Source of the DNA: an uncultured Clostridia bacterium
Lineage (GTDB): Bacteria; Bacillota; Clostridia; Oscillospirales; CAG-382
Length of the DNA stretch: 36,491 nt
NCBI GenBank assembly: GCA_947630765.1
Contig: CANRIX010000022.1
Span: 1-36,491 of the forward strand
Direction: 5' to 3'
Part shown: positions 13,731-21,749 of the stretch, one piece after another
Layout of the letters: the number at the start of each line of letters is the position of its first letter
Position numbering within the stretch: position 1 is the stretch's first letter
Made by a program: the position numbers and the translations under genes
The notes under the pieces: generated by a model
Told to the model about the DNA's origin: nothing
Seen by the model: the letters and a program-made list of their open reading frames with translations, nothing else
The model's database searches: none

Positions 13731-15488
13731 ATGGAAAACAAAACCGTAACACTCACCGTCGATGGGGTCACCGTCACCGTCCCCGCCGACGCTACCGTGC
13801 TGGATGCTGCGCGGGAAGCCGGGGTCAATATCCCGACGCTCTGCTACCTCAAGGACGTCAACGCGATCGGCTCCTGCCGCCTCTGTCTCGTCGAGATCCA
13901 GGGCGCGAGAGGGCTGCAGGCCGCCTGCGTTTCCCCGGTCGCGGAAGGGCAGGTCGTCACGACCAACAGCCCGAAGCTGCGCGAAACGCGCCGCATGAAC
14001 CTCGAACTGATCCTTTCCAACCACAACCGCGAATGCACCTCCTGCGTCCGCAGCGGCAACTGCGAGCTGCAGGCGCTCTGCCGGGAATACGGCGTCGACG
14101 ACTATCCCTACGACGGCAAGCTGTCCAGCGAGAAGTACGACGACGTCAGTCCGTCCATCGTGCGGGACAATTCCAAGTGCATCAACTGCCGTCGCTGCGT
14201 CGCGACCTGCAATAAGGTGCAGGGCATCGGCGCCATCGGCGTGTCCGGGCGCGGCTTCCGCTCGGAGATCGGCTGCATCTACGGCGAAAGCCTTGCGGAC
14301 AGCCCGTGCGTCTACTGCGGCCAGTGCATCCTCGCCTGCCCGGTCGGCGCCCTGAAGGAAAAGGACAGCATTTCCGACGTGTACGCGGCGCTCGCGTCCG
14401 GCAAGCACGTCGTCGTCCAGCCTGCGCCGGCGGTCCGCGCGACCATCGGCGAGGAATTCGGCTACCCGGTCGGCACGTCCGTCACCGGTAAGCTCGCCAC
14501 GGCGCTGCGCCGTCTCGGCTTTGCGAAGGTGTTCGACACCGACTTCGGCGCGGACCTGACGATCATGGAGGAGGGCGCGGAGCTGATCCACCGCCTGCAG
14601 AACGGCGGCAAGCTGCCGATGATCACCTCCTGCTCGCCCGGCTGGGTCAACTACTGCGAGAAGTTCTACCCCGAATTCCTGCCGAATCTGTCCACCTGCA
14701 AGTCCCCCCACGAGATGGAGGGCGCGATGATTAAGACCTATTACGCCGAAAAGGCGGGAATCGACCCGAAGGACATCTACGTCGTTTCGGTCATGCCCTG
14801 CACGGCGAAGAAGTTCGAGGCGAAACGCGGCGAACTGTCCCACGACGGGTTGCAGGACGTCGATGCGGTCCTGACCGTGCGCGAGCTCGCGAAGATGATC
14901 CGCAGCGCGGGTATCGACTTCCGCCGCCTGCCGGATTCCGATTTTGATTCCCTGCTGGGCGAATCCTCGGGTGCGGGCGTCATCTTCGGCGCGACCGGCG
15001 GCGTCATGGAAGCCGCTCTGCGCACGGTGTACGAAAAACTCACCGGCAAGACGCTCGACGACGTGAACTTCACGGCGGTGCGCGGCACGGCGGGCGTCAA
15101 GGAAGCGGAGATCGACCTCGACGGCAAGAAGATCACGGTCGCCGTCGCCAACGGCACGAAGAACGCGTCCAACCTGCTCGAAGCGGTCAAGCGTGGCGAG
15201 AGGGACTACACCTTTATCGAAGTCATGGGCTGCCCGGGCGGCTGCGTCTGCGGCGGCGGCACGCCGATCGTCAACGCGACCGACCGCGTCTATATCGACC
15301 TCAAGGCGGAACGCGCCAAGGCGCTCTACGCCGAGGACGCGGGCAAGCCGAACCGCAAGTCCCACGAAAACTCGGAGATCAAGGCGATCTACGCGGACTT
15401 CCTCGGCTCGCCGAATTCCCATAAGGCGCACGAACTGCTGCATACGTCTTATTCACCTCGAGCCAAATATAGTAAACACGAGGCATAA
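13731..15488 (+). CDS. hydA: [FeFe] hydrogenase catalytic subunit
   Basis: A 585-residue cytoplasmic enzyme carrying the H-cluster, where protons and H2 interconvert. In order: plant-type [2Fe-2S] domain (CYLKDVNAIGSCRLC), His-Cys [4Fe-4S] motif (HNRECTSCVRSGNCELQALC), two ferredoxin [4Fe-4S] clusters (CINCRRCVATC and CVYCGQCILACPVG), then the H domain. H-cluster motifs are all present: L1 TSCSPGW (Cys301), L2 MPCTAKK (Cys357) and L3 MGCPGGCVCGGG (Cys501, Cys505). The maturases HydE, HydF and HydG are not in the window. ATG 13731 has GGGGGAATG upstream. A strong terminator closes the operon at 15548-15576. Confidence 0.96.
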   Translation: MENKTVTLTVDGVTVTVPADATVLDAAREAGVNIPTLCYLKDVNAIGSCRLCLVEIQGARGLQAACVSPVAEGQVVTTNSPKLRETRRMNLELILSNHNRECTSCVRSGNCELQALCREYGVDDYPYDGKLSSEKYDDVSPSIVRDNSKCINCRRCVATCNKVQGIGAIGVSGRGFRSEIGCIYGESLADSPCVYCGQCILACPVGALKEKDSISDVYAALASGKHVVVQPAPAVRATIGEEFGYPVGTSVTGKLATALRRLGFAKVFDTDFGADLTIMEEGAELIHRLQNGGKLPMITSCSPGWVNYCEKFYPEFLPNLSTCKSPHEMEGAMIKTYYAEKAGIDPKDIYVVSVMPCTAKKFEAKRGELSHDGLQDVDAVLTVRELAKMIRSAGIDFRRLPDSDFDSLLGESSGAGVIFGATGGVMEAALRTVYEKLTGKTLDDVNFTAVRGTAGVKEAEIDLDGKKITVAVANGTKNASNLLEAVKRGERDYTFIEVMGCPGGCVCGGGTPIVNATDRVYIDLKAERAKALYAEDAGKPNRKSHENSEIKAIYADFLGSPNSHKAHELLHTSYSPRAKYSKHEA

Positions 15489-15547
15489 GTCGTTTCTATG
15501 GGGGCAAAGCCCTAACGAATCCCCAGTGAATTGGTTTTTCCCAAAAA

Positions 15548-15576
15548 AGAAGGTCCAGACATGGACCTTCTTTTTA
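15548..15576 (+). terminator. terminator of the hydrogenase operon
   Basis: AGAAGGTCC (15548-15556) pairs with GGACCTTCT (15563-15571), followed by a T-run; an A-run precedes the stem. Sixty bases after the hydA stop. Confidence 0.92.
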
Positions 15577-15631
15577 TGCGTCCTGCCGGTTCGAGCCGCA
15601 CAGGCGAATCACTTTGCTTTTAGACACCAAG

Positions 15632-15684
15632 CCGAAAAGTTTTTGGGGATTTTCAAGGGGATTTTTTCAAAAAGCCCCTTGAAT
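15632..15684. repeat. convergent-gene repeat D, copy 2
   Basis: GAAAAGTTTTTGGGGATTTT, CAAGGGG, ATTTTTTC, AAAAAGCCCCTTGAA in the same order as 9100-9160. TTCAAGGGG and CCCCTTGAA pair around an A/T-rich loop. Nearby are two GGGGCAAAGCCC motifs (about 15500-15511 and 15692-15705). Confidence 0.6.
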
Positions 15685-15728
15685 GGGGGGTGGGGCAAAG
15701 CCCCCACGAAAAGCGCTCAAAGCCCCCT

Positions 15729-17084
15729 CTACGCGTGCAGCTTCCGATACACCGCCAAGGAACGGCGGGCGCAGGCGGAGATGGACGCGGGGTGGAAGTC
15801 GGGCAGCCCGGCGTAGAGGGTGTCGTGAAGCGGACCGACCCAATGGGCGGGCAGGGCTTTCGCGCCAAGCAACGCGCCGAGGAAGGAACCGACGGTCGCG
15901 CCGTTGCAGTCGGTGTCCCAGCCGCAGCAGACGGCGGTAGAGAGGGTCTTGGTGAAGTCGCCGTTCCCGTAGACGACGGACGCGGCGCAGCAGGCGGCGT
16001 TGTTGACCGTATGGACCGTGTGGTAGTGCCCGAACTGCTCCCAAAGCCCCGCCCAGAGGGCTTCCACGGACGGCGCGGACTTCGCGAGCTGCACGGCGTA
16101 ATCGACCGCCTCGTGCAGGCGCGACCTGCGCGGCACGACGGACAGCCCGACGCGGACGCATTCCTCCGGCGAACTGCCGTTGAACGCCTCGGCGATGAGG
16201 GCGGCGGTGAACATCGCGCCGTACACCCCGTTCTTGACGTGCGAGAAACGCGCGTCCTGCCACGCGACGCGGGCGGCGAGCCGCGGGGACCCGGCGTTCG
16301 CGTAGGCGTAGTGGTCGACGCGGATCTGCGCCCCGATCCATTCGCGGTACGGGTTGCGGTAGGTCGCGCAGTAGCGCCAGCGTGCGGCCGGGTCGGCGAG
16401 CTCGCAATTGAGACTGTTCAGGTACGCCTGCAGTTCGGCGGTGTAGCACATCCGAGCCGGGAGACGCGTCTGCCAAAGCCACGCGACGTCGTCCGGCGTG
16501 AACTCGTTGCCCTTCTCCTCGCCGAGCAGCAGACCGAGGACCAGGTACCGCACGTCGTCGTCCGTTTCCATGAACCGAATGTTCTCCCGGAAGGACGCCG
16601 AGCAGTACGGCGCGACCTTGTCCGGCGAACGGGACGCACCCGGCACGTAACCGTCCAGCGGCCACGCGTCCGCCCCGACGAGGTACTGCCGGATGACCTC
16701 CCAACCGGCGAGCCCGTCCCGCCCGCCGACGAACGGGGAAGTCTCGAACGGCTTGCCGAGCGCGCACCCGGCGCACCGCCCTAACCACGCCCCGTGCAGG
16801 CGGTCGAACAGCTCGCTTTCGCTCCCGCGGAACCCCGCGTCCGCCTGAGACAACCCGTCCGCGAGCGCGGCAAGCTCCGCCCAGTCCTGCCCGTCCGGCT
16901 CGACGTAGGGGTAGTTCGCGACCGCCGGCAGGCGCTCCAGTTCCTGCCAGAGGGCGTTCAGCTTGTCCTGATCCTGCCCGCAGGCGGCGATCTTCTCCCG
17001 CACGCCCGTCACGTCGCGCCCCTCCTCCGCGCACTGTTTTTCTTCGAGGTACAACCGCTCCGCGAGCCCGTCCCAAACCGCCAT
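15729..17084 (-). CDS. ADP-ribosylglycohydrolase family protein
   Basis: A 451-residue protein whose C-terminal three quarters matches the DraG/ARH family, which removes ADP-ribose from proteins or small molecules using two Mg ions. The opening LHGAWLGRCAGCALGKPFE (near residue 95), the metal-binding TDDDVRYLVL (near 173) and the closing DTDCNGATVGSFLGALLG (near 395-412) are the expected sites. The first 90 residues are an extra helical, Glu-rich domain not needed for the fold. ATG 17084 follows GAAAGGCGG, and the promoter is at 17112-17140. It is divergent from a lipoprotein gene and convergent with hydA. Without a DraT or toxin partner nearby its substrate is unknown; in gut Clostridia many such proteins may act on nucleosides or ADP-ribosylated metabolites. 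Confidence 0.9.
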   Translation of the reverse strand: MAVWDGLAERLYLEEKQCAEEGRDVTGVREKIAACGQDQDKLNALWQELERLPAVANYPYVEPDGQDWAELAALADGLSQADAGFRGSESELFDRLHGAWLGRCAGCALGKPFETSPFVGGRDGLAGWEVIRQYLVGADAWPLDGYVPGASRSPDKVAPYCSASFRENIRFMETDDDVRYLVLGLLLGEEKGNEFTPDDVAWLWQTRLPARMCYTAELQAYLNSLNCELADPAARWRYCATYRNPYREWIGAQIRVDHYAYANAGSPRLAARVAWQDARFSHVKNGVYGAMFTAALIAEAFNGSSPEECVRVGLSVVPRRSRLHEAVDYAVQLAKSAPSVEALWAGLWEQFGHYHTVHTVNNAACCAASVVYGNGDFTKTLSTAVCCGWDTDCNGATVGSFLGALLGAKALPAHWVGPLHDTLYAGLPDFHPASISACARRSLAVYRKLHA

Positions 17085-17111
17085 TTTCGTTCCGCCTTTC
17101 CGTTTTTTTTC

Positions 17112-17140
17112 ATTCTACCACGGAATGTGCAAATTTGCAA
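17112..17140 (-). promoter_or_regulatory. promoter of the ADP-ribosylglycohydrolase gene
   Basis: On the minus strand TTGCAA (17140-17135) and TAGAAT (17117-17112) with a 17-bp spacer, 28 bp upstream of the start codon. Confidence 0.7.
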
Positions 17141-17181
17141 GGGAACAAGGAAAATTTTTGCCCTTCATAATTTTTTCAGGG

Positions 17182-17210
17182 TTGACAAACCGGGAAAGTT
17201 ATGCTATACT
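17182..17210 (+). promoter_or_regulatory. promoter of the lipoprotein-yfhO unit
   Basis: TTGACA (17182-17187) and TATACT (17205-17210) with a 17-bp spacer. Transcription starts near 17217, which excludes the in-frame ATG at 17215 and supports a start at 17248. Confidence 0.85.
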
Positions 17211-17247
17211 GATCATGAAAAATTTTGTGCAGGGGAGGGACGGCGAT

Positions 17248-17916
17248 TTGACGCGAATGCGATGGGCGACGGTGCTGTTTGCAGCGATCCTGCTCGGCGG
17301 CTGTGCGGTCGGCGAAGCGAGCGGAACGGACGCGGTGTCCGTGTCCTGCGTGGAGTCCGGCGCGGACGCGTTCGACCGCTGTCTGCTCGAGGACGATCCG
17401 CAGGACGCTCTGCCGGGCGTCCCGGAAGCGGAAGAGGTCGCGGACGGCGCTTTGACCGGCGACGCGGCGGCTCCCGAAACGGACGCGATGGTCTACACGT
17501 CCGCCACCGGCGACGGCGCACTGCTGACCGTGCGGACGGGCGGGGACTTCGTCTACCGCATCGCCCGGCGGTACACCTATATCGCCGACGCGGACGTCAC
17601 GTTCGACCTGCGGTTCACGCTGACCGGAGCGCTGTCCGCCGAAGGGCGTGAAACGCTATTCGGCATCAAGACGGCGACGGTCGCCTGCACGGAGCTCTCC
17701 AACGCGGACGCGGCGGTCAGTGCGCTGGAAGCGAACGGGAATTACAGCCCGGGCGCGTTCTCGCTGAATGTGCGGATGCTCAACGGCGACACGCTGACGC
17801 TCGACGAATTCCTCGGGTCCGGCGCGTTCGCGGCGCTGACGGCGGAACCGCGTTACGTCACGTTCGACACGGCGGGGAGCTTCTCGCTCGACCGCCCGCT
17901 CTACCCCCTCGGATAA
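17248..17916 (+). CDS. putative lipoprotein of unknown function
   Basis: About 222 residues from TTG 17248 (GGGGAGG about 9 nt upstream; ATG 17257 is an alternative). The N-terminus RMRWATVLFAAILLGGC is a lipoprotein signal with lipobox LLGGC, so the mature protein would be lipid-anchored on the outer face of the membrane at Cys. An acidic, low-complexity linker (about residues 20-90) is followed by a compact region with DGALLTVRTGGDFVYRIARR and a beta-rich C-terminus. I do not recognise the family. It is 30 nt upstream of the yfhO gene and shares its promoter, so the two probably act together at the cell surface. Confidence 0.75.
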   Translation: MTRMRWATVLFAAILLGGCAVGEASGTDAVSVSCVESGADAFDRCLLEDDPQDALPGVPEAEEVADGALTGDAAAPETDAMVYTSATGDGALLTVRTGGDFVYRIARRYTYIADADVTFDLRFTLTGALSAEGRETLFGIKTATVACTELSNADAAVSALEANGNYSPGAFSLNVRMLNGDTLTLDEFLGSGAFAALTAEPRYVTFDTAGSFSLDRPLYPLG

Positions 17917-17946
17917 CCCAAACGAAAGGACAAGGAAACAGGTTTC

Positions 17947-20766
17947 ATGGACGCAGGGCTTAACGCCGGACTGCTGGATCCCTCGGGGCGGCTGACGACC
18001 GAGGACGCGCAGAAGTACCGATACTACCGCAAAACCTTCCTGTACGCGACCGTCATCGCGGTCTGCATCACACTCCCGTTCGTGCTTTACGAGTGGATCC
18101 GCACCGGGCACGGGGTGTTCCTTTACTACGGCGACTACAACGCCCAGCAGTTGGCGTTTTATCGTCATTGCGTCGGGATGGTCCATTCGGGCGACTTCGG
18201 CTGGGACTGGTATACCGACCTCGGCTCGAATTTCGTGGCGAGCTACTCCTACTATATGCTCGGCAGCCCGTTCTTCTGGTTCATGTGCCTGTTCCCCGCA
18301 AGCTGGGCGCCGTACCTGATGGGGCCGGTGTATATCCTCAAGTACATCACGGCGGCGATGCTCGCCTTCTGCTACCTCAAGCGCTGGACCCGCAACAAGG
18401 ACTATGCCGTCCTCGGCGCACTGCTCTACGCCTTCTGCGGCTTCCAGATCTACAACACCTTCTTCAACCAGTTCCACGAGGTCGTCGCGTTCTTCCCGCT
18501 CCTGCTGATCGGCATGGAGGAATTGGTGCAGAACAACCGTCGGGGCCTGTTCGCCCTCGCCGTCTGCCTCAACGCGATGATCAACTACTTCATGTTCGCC
18601 GGGCAGGTCGCGTTCTGCGTGATCTACTTCATGTTCCGCTTCTCCGACAAGTCCTTCGGCATCACGCTGCGGAAGTTCCTGTCGCTCGCGCTGGAGGCGG
18701 TCATCGGGTTCGCGATGAGCATGGTGCTGTTCCTGCCGGGCGCCCTCGGCGTCATGGGGAACGACCGCATCAACGGCTCCTTCTCGACCCTGAAGGACGT
18801 GATGTTCTACTGGAAGGGCGGGGAGCTGTACTGGCAGCGGTACGGGCAGATTTTGGAAAGCTACTTCTTCCCGCCGGACATTCCCTCCCGCGTCAACTTC
18901 TTCTACGGGCATACCGAGCGCTGGGCGTCGATCTCCGGCTTCCTGCCGCTGTTCGGCATGACCGGGGTGTTCTCGCTGTTCACGGTGAAGAAACGCGGTT
19001 GGGTGAAGGGCATCGTCATCTTTTTGGTGGTCTGCTCGTTCGTCCCGGGGCTGAACGCCCTGTTCTACCTCGGCCGCTCGGCGTATTACGCCCGGTGGAT
19101 GTATATGATGGTGCTGATGTTCGTCGTCGGCACGGTGCTGGCGCTGGACAGCAAGGAAGCCCGCTGGAAGGGCGCCCTCGCCGGGAGCCTCGGCTGTATC
19201 CTCGCCATCGCGGTCCCGCTCGGGCTCGTCTGGTACGATAAGCCGGATTCCGACGCGGTGGACTACCAGCTCGGCCGTGCGCCCTACCTCGGGCGGTTCT
19301 GGACCTGCGTGCTGATCGCGCTGATCGGGATCGTTGTGCTTTGGCAGATCGTCCAACGGCTGCGCGGGACCAGGCGCTTCGCGAATGCGCTGCTGCTCGC
19401 GACGTCCGTCTGCATCGTCGCCGTCGGCGTCACGCATATCGAAAGCGGCAAGGAGCATTCGCATTCCAGCGAATTCATGATAGATCAGGTGCTGTTCGGC
19501 GAGGTGGACCTGCCAGACCCGACCGACGAATTCTACCGCATGGACCTGCACTGCGACAGCAGCACGGTCACGACGCTGGACAACCTCAACATTTACTGGC
19601 ACTACCCCGGCATGGAATGCTTCCACACGGTCGTCCCGCCGTCGATCATGGATTTCTACGACCTGCTGTCCTATAACCGCTCGGTCGGCTCCCGCTCGCC
19701 GAGCACTTGGTACGGCGTGCGCGGACTGACCTCGACGAAATACTGCTTCATCGAGGAGGAGGACAACGACCGACAGGTCGAACGGGTGCTCAAGAGCGAT
19801 CATTCCGCCGTCTCGACCTACGACAGCAGCTCCAACTGGCAATTCTCCGGCGAGGACGGGGACTACTACGTCTACGTCAAGGAGGATAAGTACGACCCGG
19901 CTCGCGGCTGGATCTACTACGACACGCAGAACGGGTTCGACATCTACCTGAACGACAATTACGTCCCGATGGGCTTCTGCTTCGACGAATTCATGACCGA
20001 AAGCGAGTTCATGAAGGTCGGGGCGAATTCGAGCGGCGGACGCGCCGGCTATTCCGCGACGACGCTGCTCCTGACCTATCTCGTCGTCCCGGACGATATG
20101 GCGGACTATTACGCGCAGTTCATGACCGAGGTCAAGGAAGAGCACTGCAAGGCGTGCGCCTATGAAACGTATGCCGTTTCGGCGGTCGAGCGGCGGGAAA
20201 GCGCCTGTACGGACTTCCAGTGGGGGTCCGACGGGTTCTCGGCGCACATCGAGACCGAAAAGCCCCGCATCGTGTTCTTCTCGGTCCCGGCGGAGGAAGG
20301 GCTGAAGCTCGGCTCCCTCCCGGCGGACGGCGGCTGGAAAGCGACGGTCAACGGGGAGGACGTCGAGGTGCTGACGGTGGACGGCGGGTTTGTCGCCGTC
20401 GAAGTCCCCGCCGGTGCGAGCGATATCGCGTTCACCTATCGGACGAACGGGCTGGGGTACGGTCTGCTGCTGACCGTGCTTGCGCTGCTCGGCTTTGCGG
20501 GCTACCTGCTCTATTGGAAGAAGTGTAAGAAGGAGCGTGCGACCTACCGCTTCTTCCGCGAGGACTACTACGATACCGGCGTCTATGTCGCGCCGGATCC
20601 CGATGATCTTCCCATTGCCGAGGACGAAACCCCGTCGGAAACGCCGTCGGACGAAGATTCGACGGACGAAGATTCGGCGGAAGAACCCTCGATGGACGAA
20701 GATCCCCCGCCTGACGAAAAGCCTTCCGACGCTCCCACGTCGGACGAAAAGGACGAAAACGCCTGA
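17947..20766 (+). CDS. YfhO family multi-pass membrane protein
   Basis: A 939-residue membrane protein of the YfhO family (GT-C-like fold). Bacillus and Listeria relatives are linked to glycosylation of lipoteichoic acid or other surface polymers and to lipid-linked sugar transfer. About a dozen hydrophobic segments fill residues 30-520, with the typical first-loop segment YYGDYNAQQLAFYRH (about 60-74) and FCGFQIYNTFFNQFHE; an extracytoplasmic beta-rich domain spans about 520-840, and a last helix (about 842-862) is followed by a Lys-rich stop-transfer stretch. The final 50 residues are a Pro/Ser/Asp/Glu-rich acidic tail with TDEDS/DEDP repeats. ATG 17947 follows AAGGA. Co-transcription with the lipoprotein is likely. 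Confidence 0.9.
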   Translation: MDAGLNAGLLDPSGRLTTEDAQKYRYYRKTFLYATVIAVCITLPFVLYEWIRTGHGVFLYYGDYNAQQLAFYRHCVGMVHSGDFGWDWYTDLGSNFVASYSYYMLGSPFFWFMCLFPASWAPYLMGPVYILKYITAAMLAFCYLKRWTRNKDYAVLGALLYAFCGFQIYNTFFNQFHEVVAFFPLLLIGMEELVQNNRRGLFALAVCLNAMINYFMFAGQVAFCVIYFMFRFSDKSFGITLRKFLSLALEAVIGFAMSMVLFLPGALGVMGNDRINGSFSTLKDVMFYWKGGELYWQRYGQILESYFFPPDIPSRVNFFYGHTERWASISGFLPLFGMTGVFSLFTVKKRGWVKGIVIFLVVCSFVPGLNALFYLGRSAYYARWMYMMVLMFVVGTVLALDSKEARWKGALAGSLGCILAIAVPLGLVWYDKPDSDAVDYQLGRAPYLGRFWTCVLIALIGIVVLWQIVQRLRGTRRFANALLLATSVCIVAVGVTHIESGKEHSHSSEFMIDQVLFGEVDLPDPTDEFYRMDLHCDSSTVTTLDNLNIYWHYPGMECFHTVVPPSIMDFYDLLSYNRSVGSRSPSTWYGVRGLTSTKYCFIEEEDNDRQVERVLKSDHSAVSTYDSSSNWQFSGEDGDYYVYVKEDKYDPARGWIYYDTQNGFDIYLNDNYVPMGFCFDEFMTESEFMKVGANSSGGRAGYSATTLLLTYLVVPDDMADYYAQFMTEVKEEHCKACAYETYAVSAVERRESACTDFQWGSDGFSAHIETEKPRIVFFSVPAEEGLKLGSLPADGGWKATVNGEDVEVLTVDGGFVAVEVPAGASDIAFTYRTNGLGYGLLLTVLALLGFAGYLLYWKKCKKERATYRFFREDYYDTGVYVAPDPDDLPIAEDETPSETPSDEDSTDEDSAEEPSMDEDPPPDEKPSDAPTSDEKDENA

Positions 20767-20886
20767 CGGTTTCCGGGAACTTTTTCGGAAATCCGTATCC
20801 CGGAAAATCAGTATTTCCCCAAACCATAACGCCAACGGAAGGAGTGCGGCGGGATACGCAAAATCGAGATATACGAAAACCAGGTT

Positions 20887-21384
20887 TTGGGCAATCCAAA
20901 TATCGAACAAACAGCACGTTCTGCTTTCGGTAATTACAGAGTCGTCAAAAAAGTCAGAAATATTATGAGGAACGATTTGGGCGAGGTTTGTTTGGTTTGC
21001 GAAGCAAAAGAGGGTTTCTATACGTTCCCCGGCGGACATATTGAGAACGGCGAATCGCCCCTGCAGGCCCTGAAACGGGAAACGCATGAAGAAACCGGTG
21101 CGGTAATCGACGCTGTCAAAGCAATCTGTCTTTGCAGAGAAATCAGGACCACGGAAGGCGTTTTGCAAATCACATACTATTATCAGTCCGTGCTGTCAAA
21201 ACAGGAAGAACGTCATTTGACTTCGGAGGAAACGGAACGGGAAACGCAAAGCCGTTGGTTCACACCGGAAACGTGTATGGATATTTTGACGAATCAAAAA
21301 AAGTCTTTGTATCATCAGAAATTCAGCGGATACAGAGATATCGAAGTATTTCGAATGATACAGCCGTTTACTTCTCCGCAATGA
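20887..21384 (+). CDS. NUDIX hydrolase, non-ATG start
   Basis: A NUDIX pyrophosphohydrolase, cleaving a nucleoside diphosphate linked to another group. The NUDIX box is complete: GGHIENGESPLQALKRETHE then ETGA (about residues 49-72 counted from 20887). The conserved N-terminal strand (YRVVKKVRNI) must be included, so the only downstream ATG at 20966 is unlikely. In frame, TTG 20887 lacks a good ribosome-binding site, while an ATA at 20854 lies 9 nt after AAGGAG; the true start may be that ATA, or a former ATG. The gene is clearly lower in GC than its neighbours and has no operon partner, suggesting acquisition. Substrate unknown. Confidence 0.85.
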   Translation: MGNPNIEQTARSAFGNYRVVKKVRNIMRNDLGEVCLVCEAKEGFYTFPGGHIENGESPLQALKRETHEETGAVIDAVKAICLCREIRTTEGVLQITYYYQSVLSKQEERHLTSEETERETQSRWFTPETCMDILTNQKKSLYHQKFSGYRDIEVFRMIQPFTSPQ

Positions 21385-21417
21385 GGCGGATACGTTCCCC
21401 AAAATCCCGATAAATAG

Positions 21418-21460
21418 TAAAAAAACCGCCCGCATACGTGAAACACGCATACGGGCGGTT
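21418..21460 (-). terminator. terminator after the Asn/Gln-rich gene
   Basis: On the minus strand a 17-bp stem (21460-21444 with 21440-21424; two G-U pairs) with loop TTT is followed by a run of Ts (plus-strand A-run at 21418-21425). Confidence 0.9.
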
Positions 21461-21474
21461 CTGTTGTTTCTTAC

Positions 21475-21669
21475 TTAAAAATCAAATAAATCGTCGCGGC
21501 TCTTTTCGTTGCGCGAACGGCTGTTGCTGTTCTGGTTCTGATTGTTGTTCTGGTTGTTGTTTTGATTGTTGTTCTGGTTCTGGTTGTTCTGGTTCTGGTT
21601 GTTGTTTTGGTTGCTGTTGCGGTTCTGATTCTGGTTCTGGTTGCGGTTCTGGTTGTTGTTCTGCGACAT
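21475..21669 (-). CDS. Asn/Gln-rich low-complexity microprotein
   Basis: A 64-residue protein that is almost wholly Asn and Gln with spaced Arg and Ser over residues 3-52 (units such as NQNQNRN and NNNQNNNQ), ending in the charged tail SRSRNEKSRDDLFDF. It is real rather than noise: ATG 21669 follows a good AAGGAGA by 6-8 nt and a strong terminator lies just downstream. The coding DNA is a degenerate repeat of AAC/CAG-type triplets. The composition recalls small spore or coat-associated proteins and prion-like domains, but I cannot assign a family. It lies 80 bp downstream of rlmH on the same strand and may be read from the same transcript or its own promoter. Confidence 0.8.
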   Translation of the reverse strand: MSQNNNQNRNQNQNQNRNSNQNNNQNQNNQNQNNNQNNNQNNNQNQNSNSRSRNEKSRDDLFDF

Positions 21670-21749
21670 AACGGTTTCTCCTTTTCGGTAAGTTTGGTTC
21701 CATCAGTAGTATGACCCGAAAAGGGAGCGGTTTATGCAGATCCAGAAAA

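Noticed and set aside
11151..15443. A 1430-codon open frame on the minus strand opposite hydCBA
   Set aside because: It is an antisense shadow of high-GC coding sequence; the plus strand has complete [FeFe] hydrogenase motifs, and the antisense product is a low-complexity Arg/Asp/Val-rich string.
17656..21168. A 1170-codon open frame on the minus strand opposite yfhO
   Set aside because: Crosses yfhO and the NUDIX gene in antisense and has no recognisable domain or start signal.
21490..21665. Regular repeats resembling a CRISPR array
   Set aside because: The repeat is a triplet-based Asn/Gln coding tract in one frame with no unique spacers.
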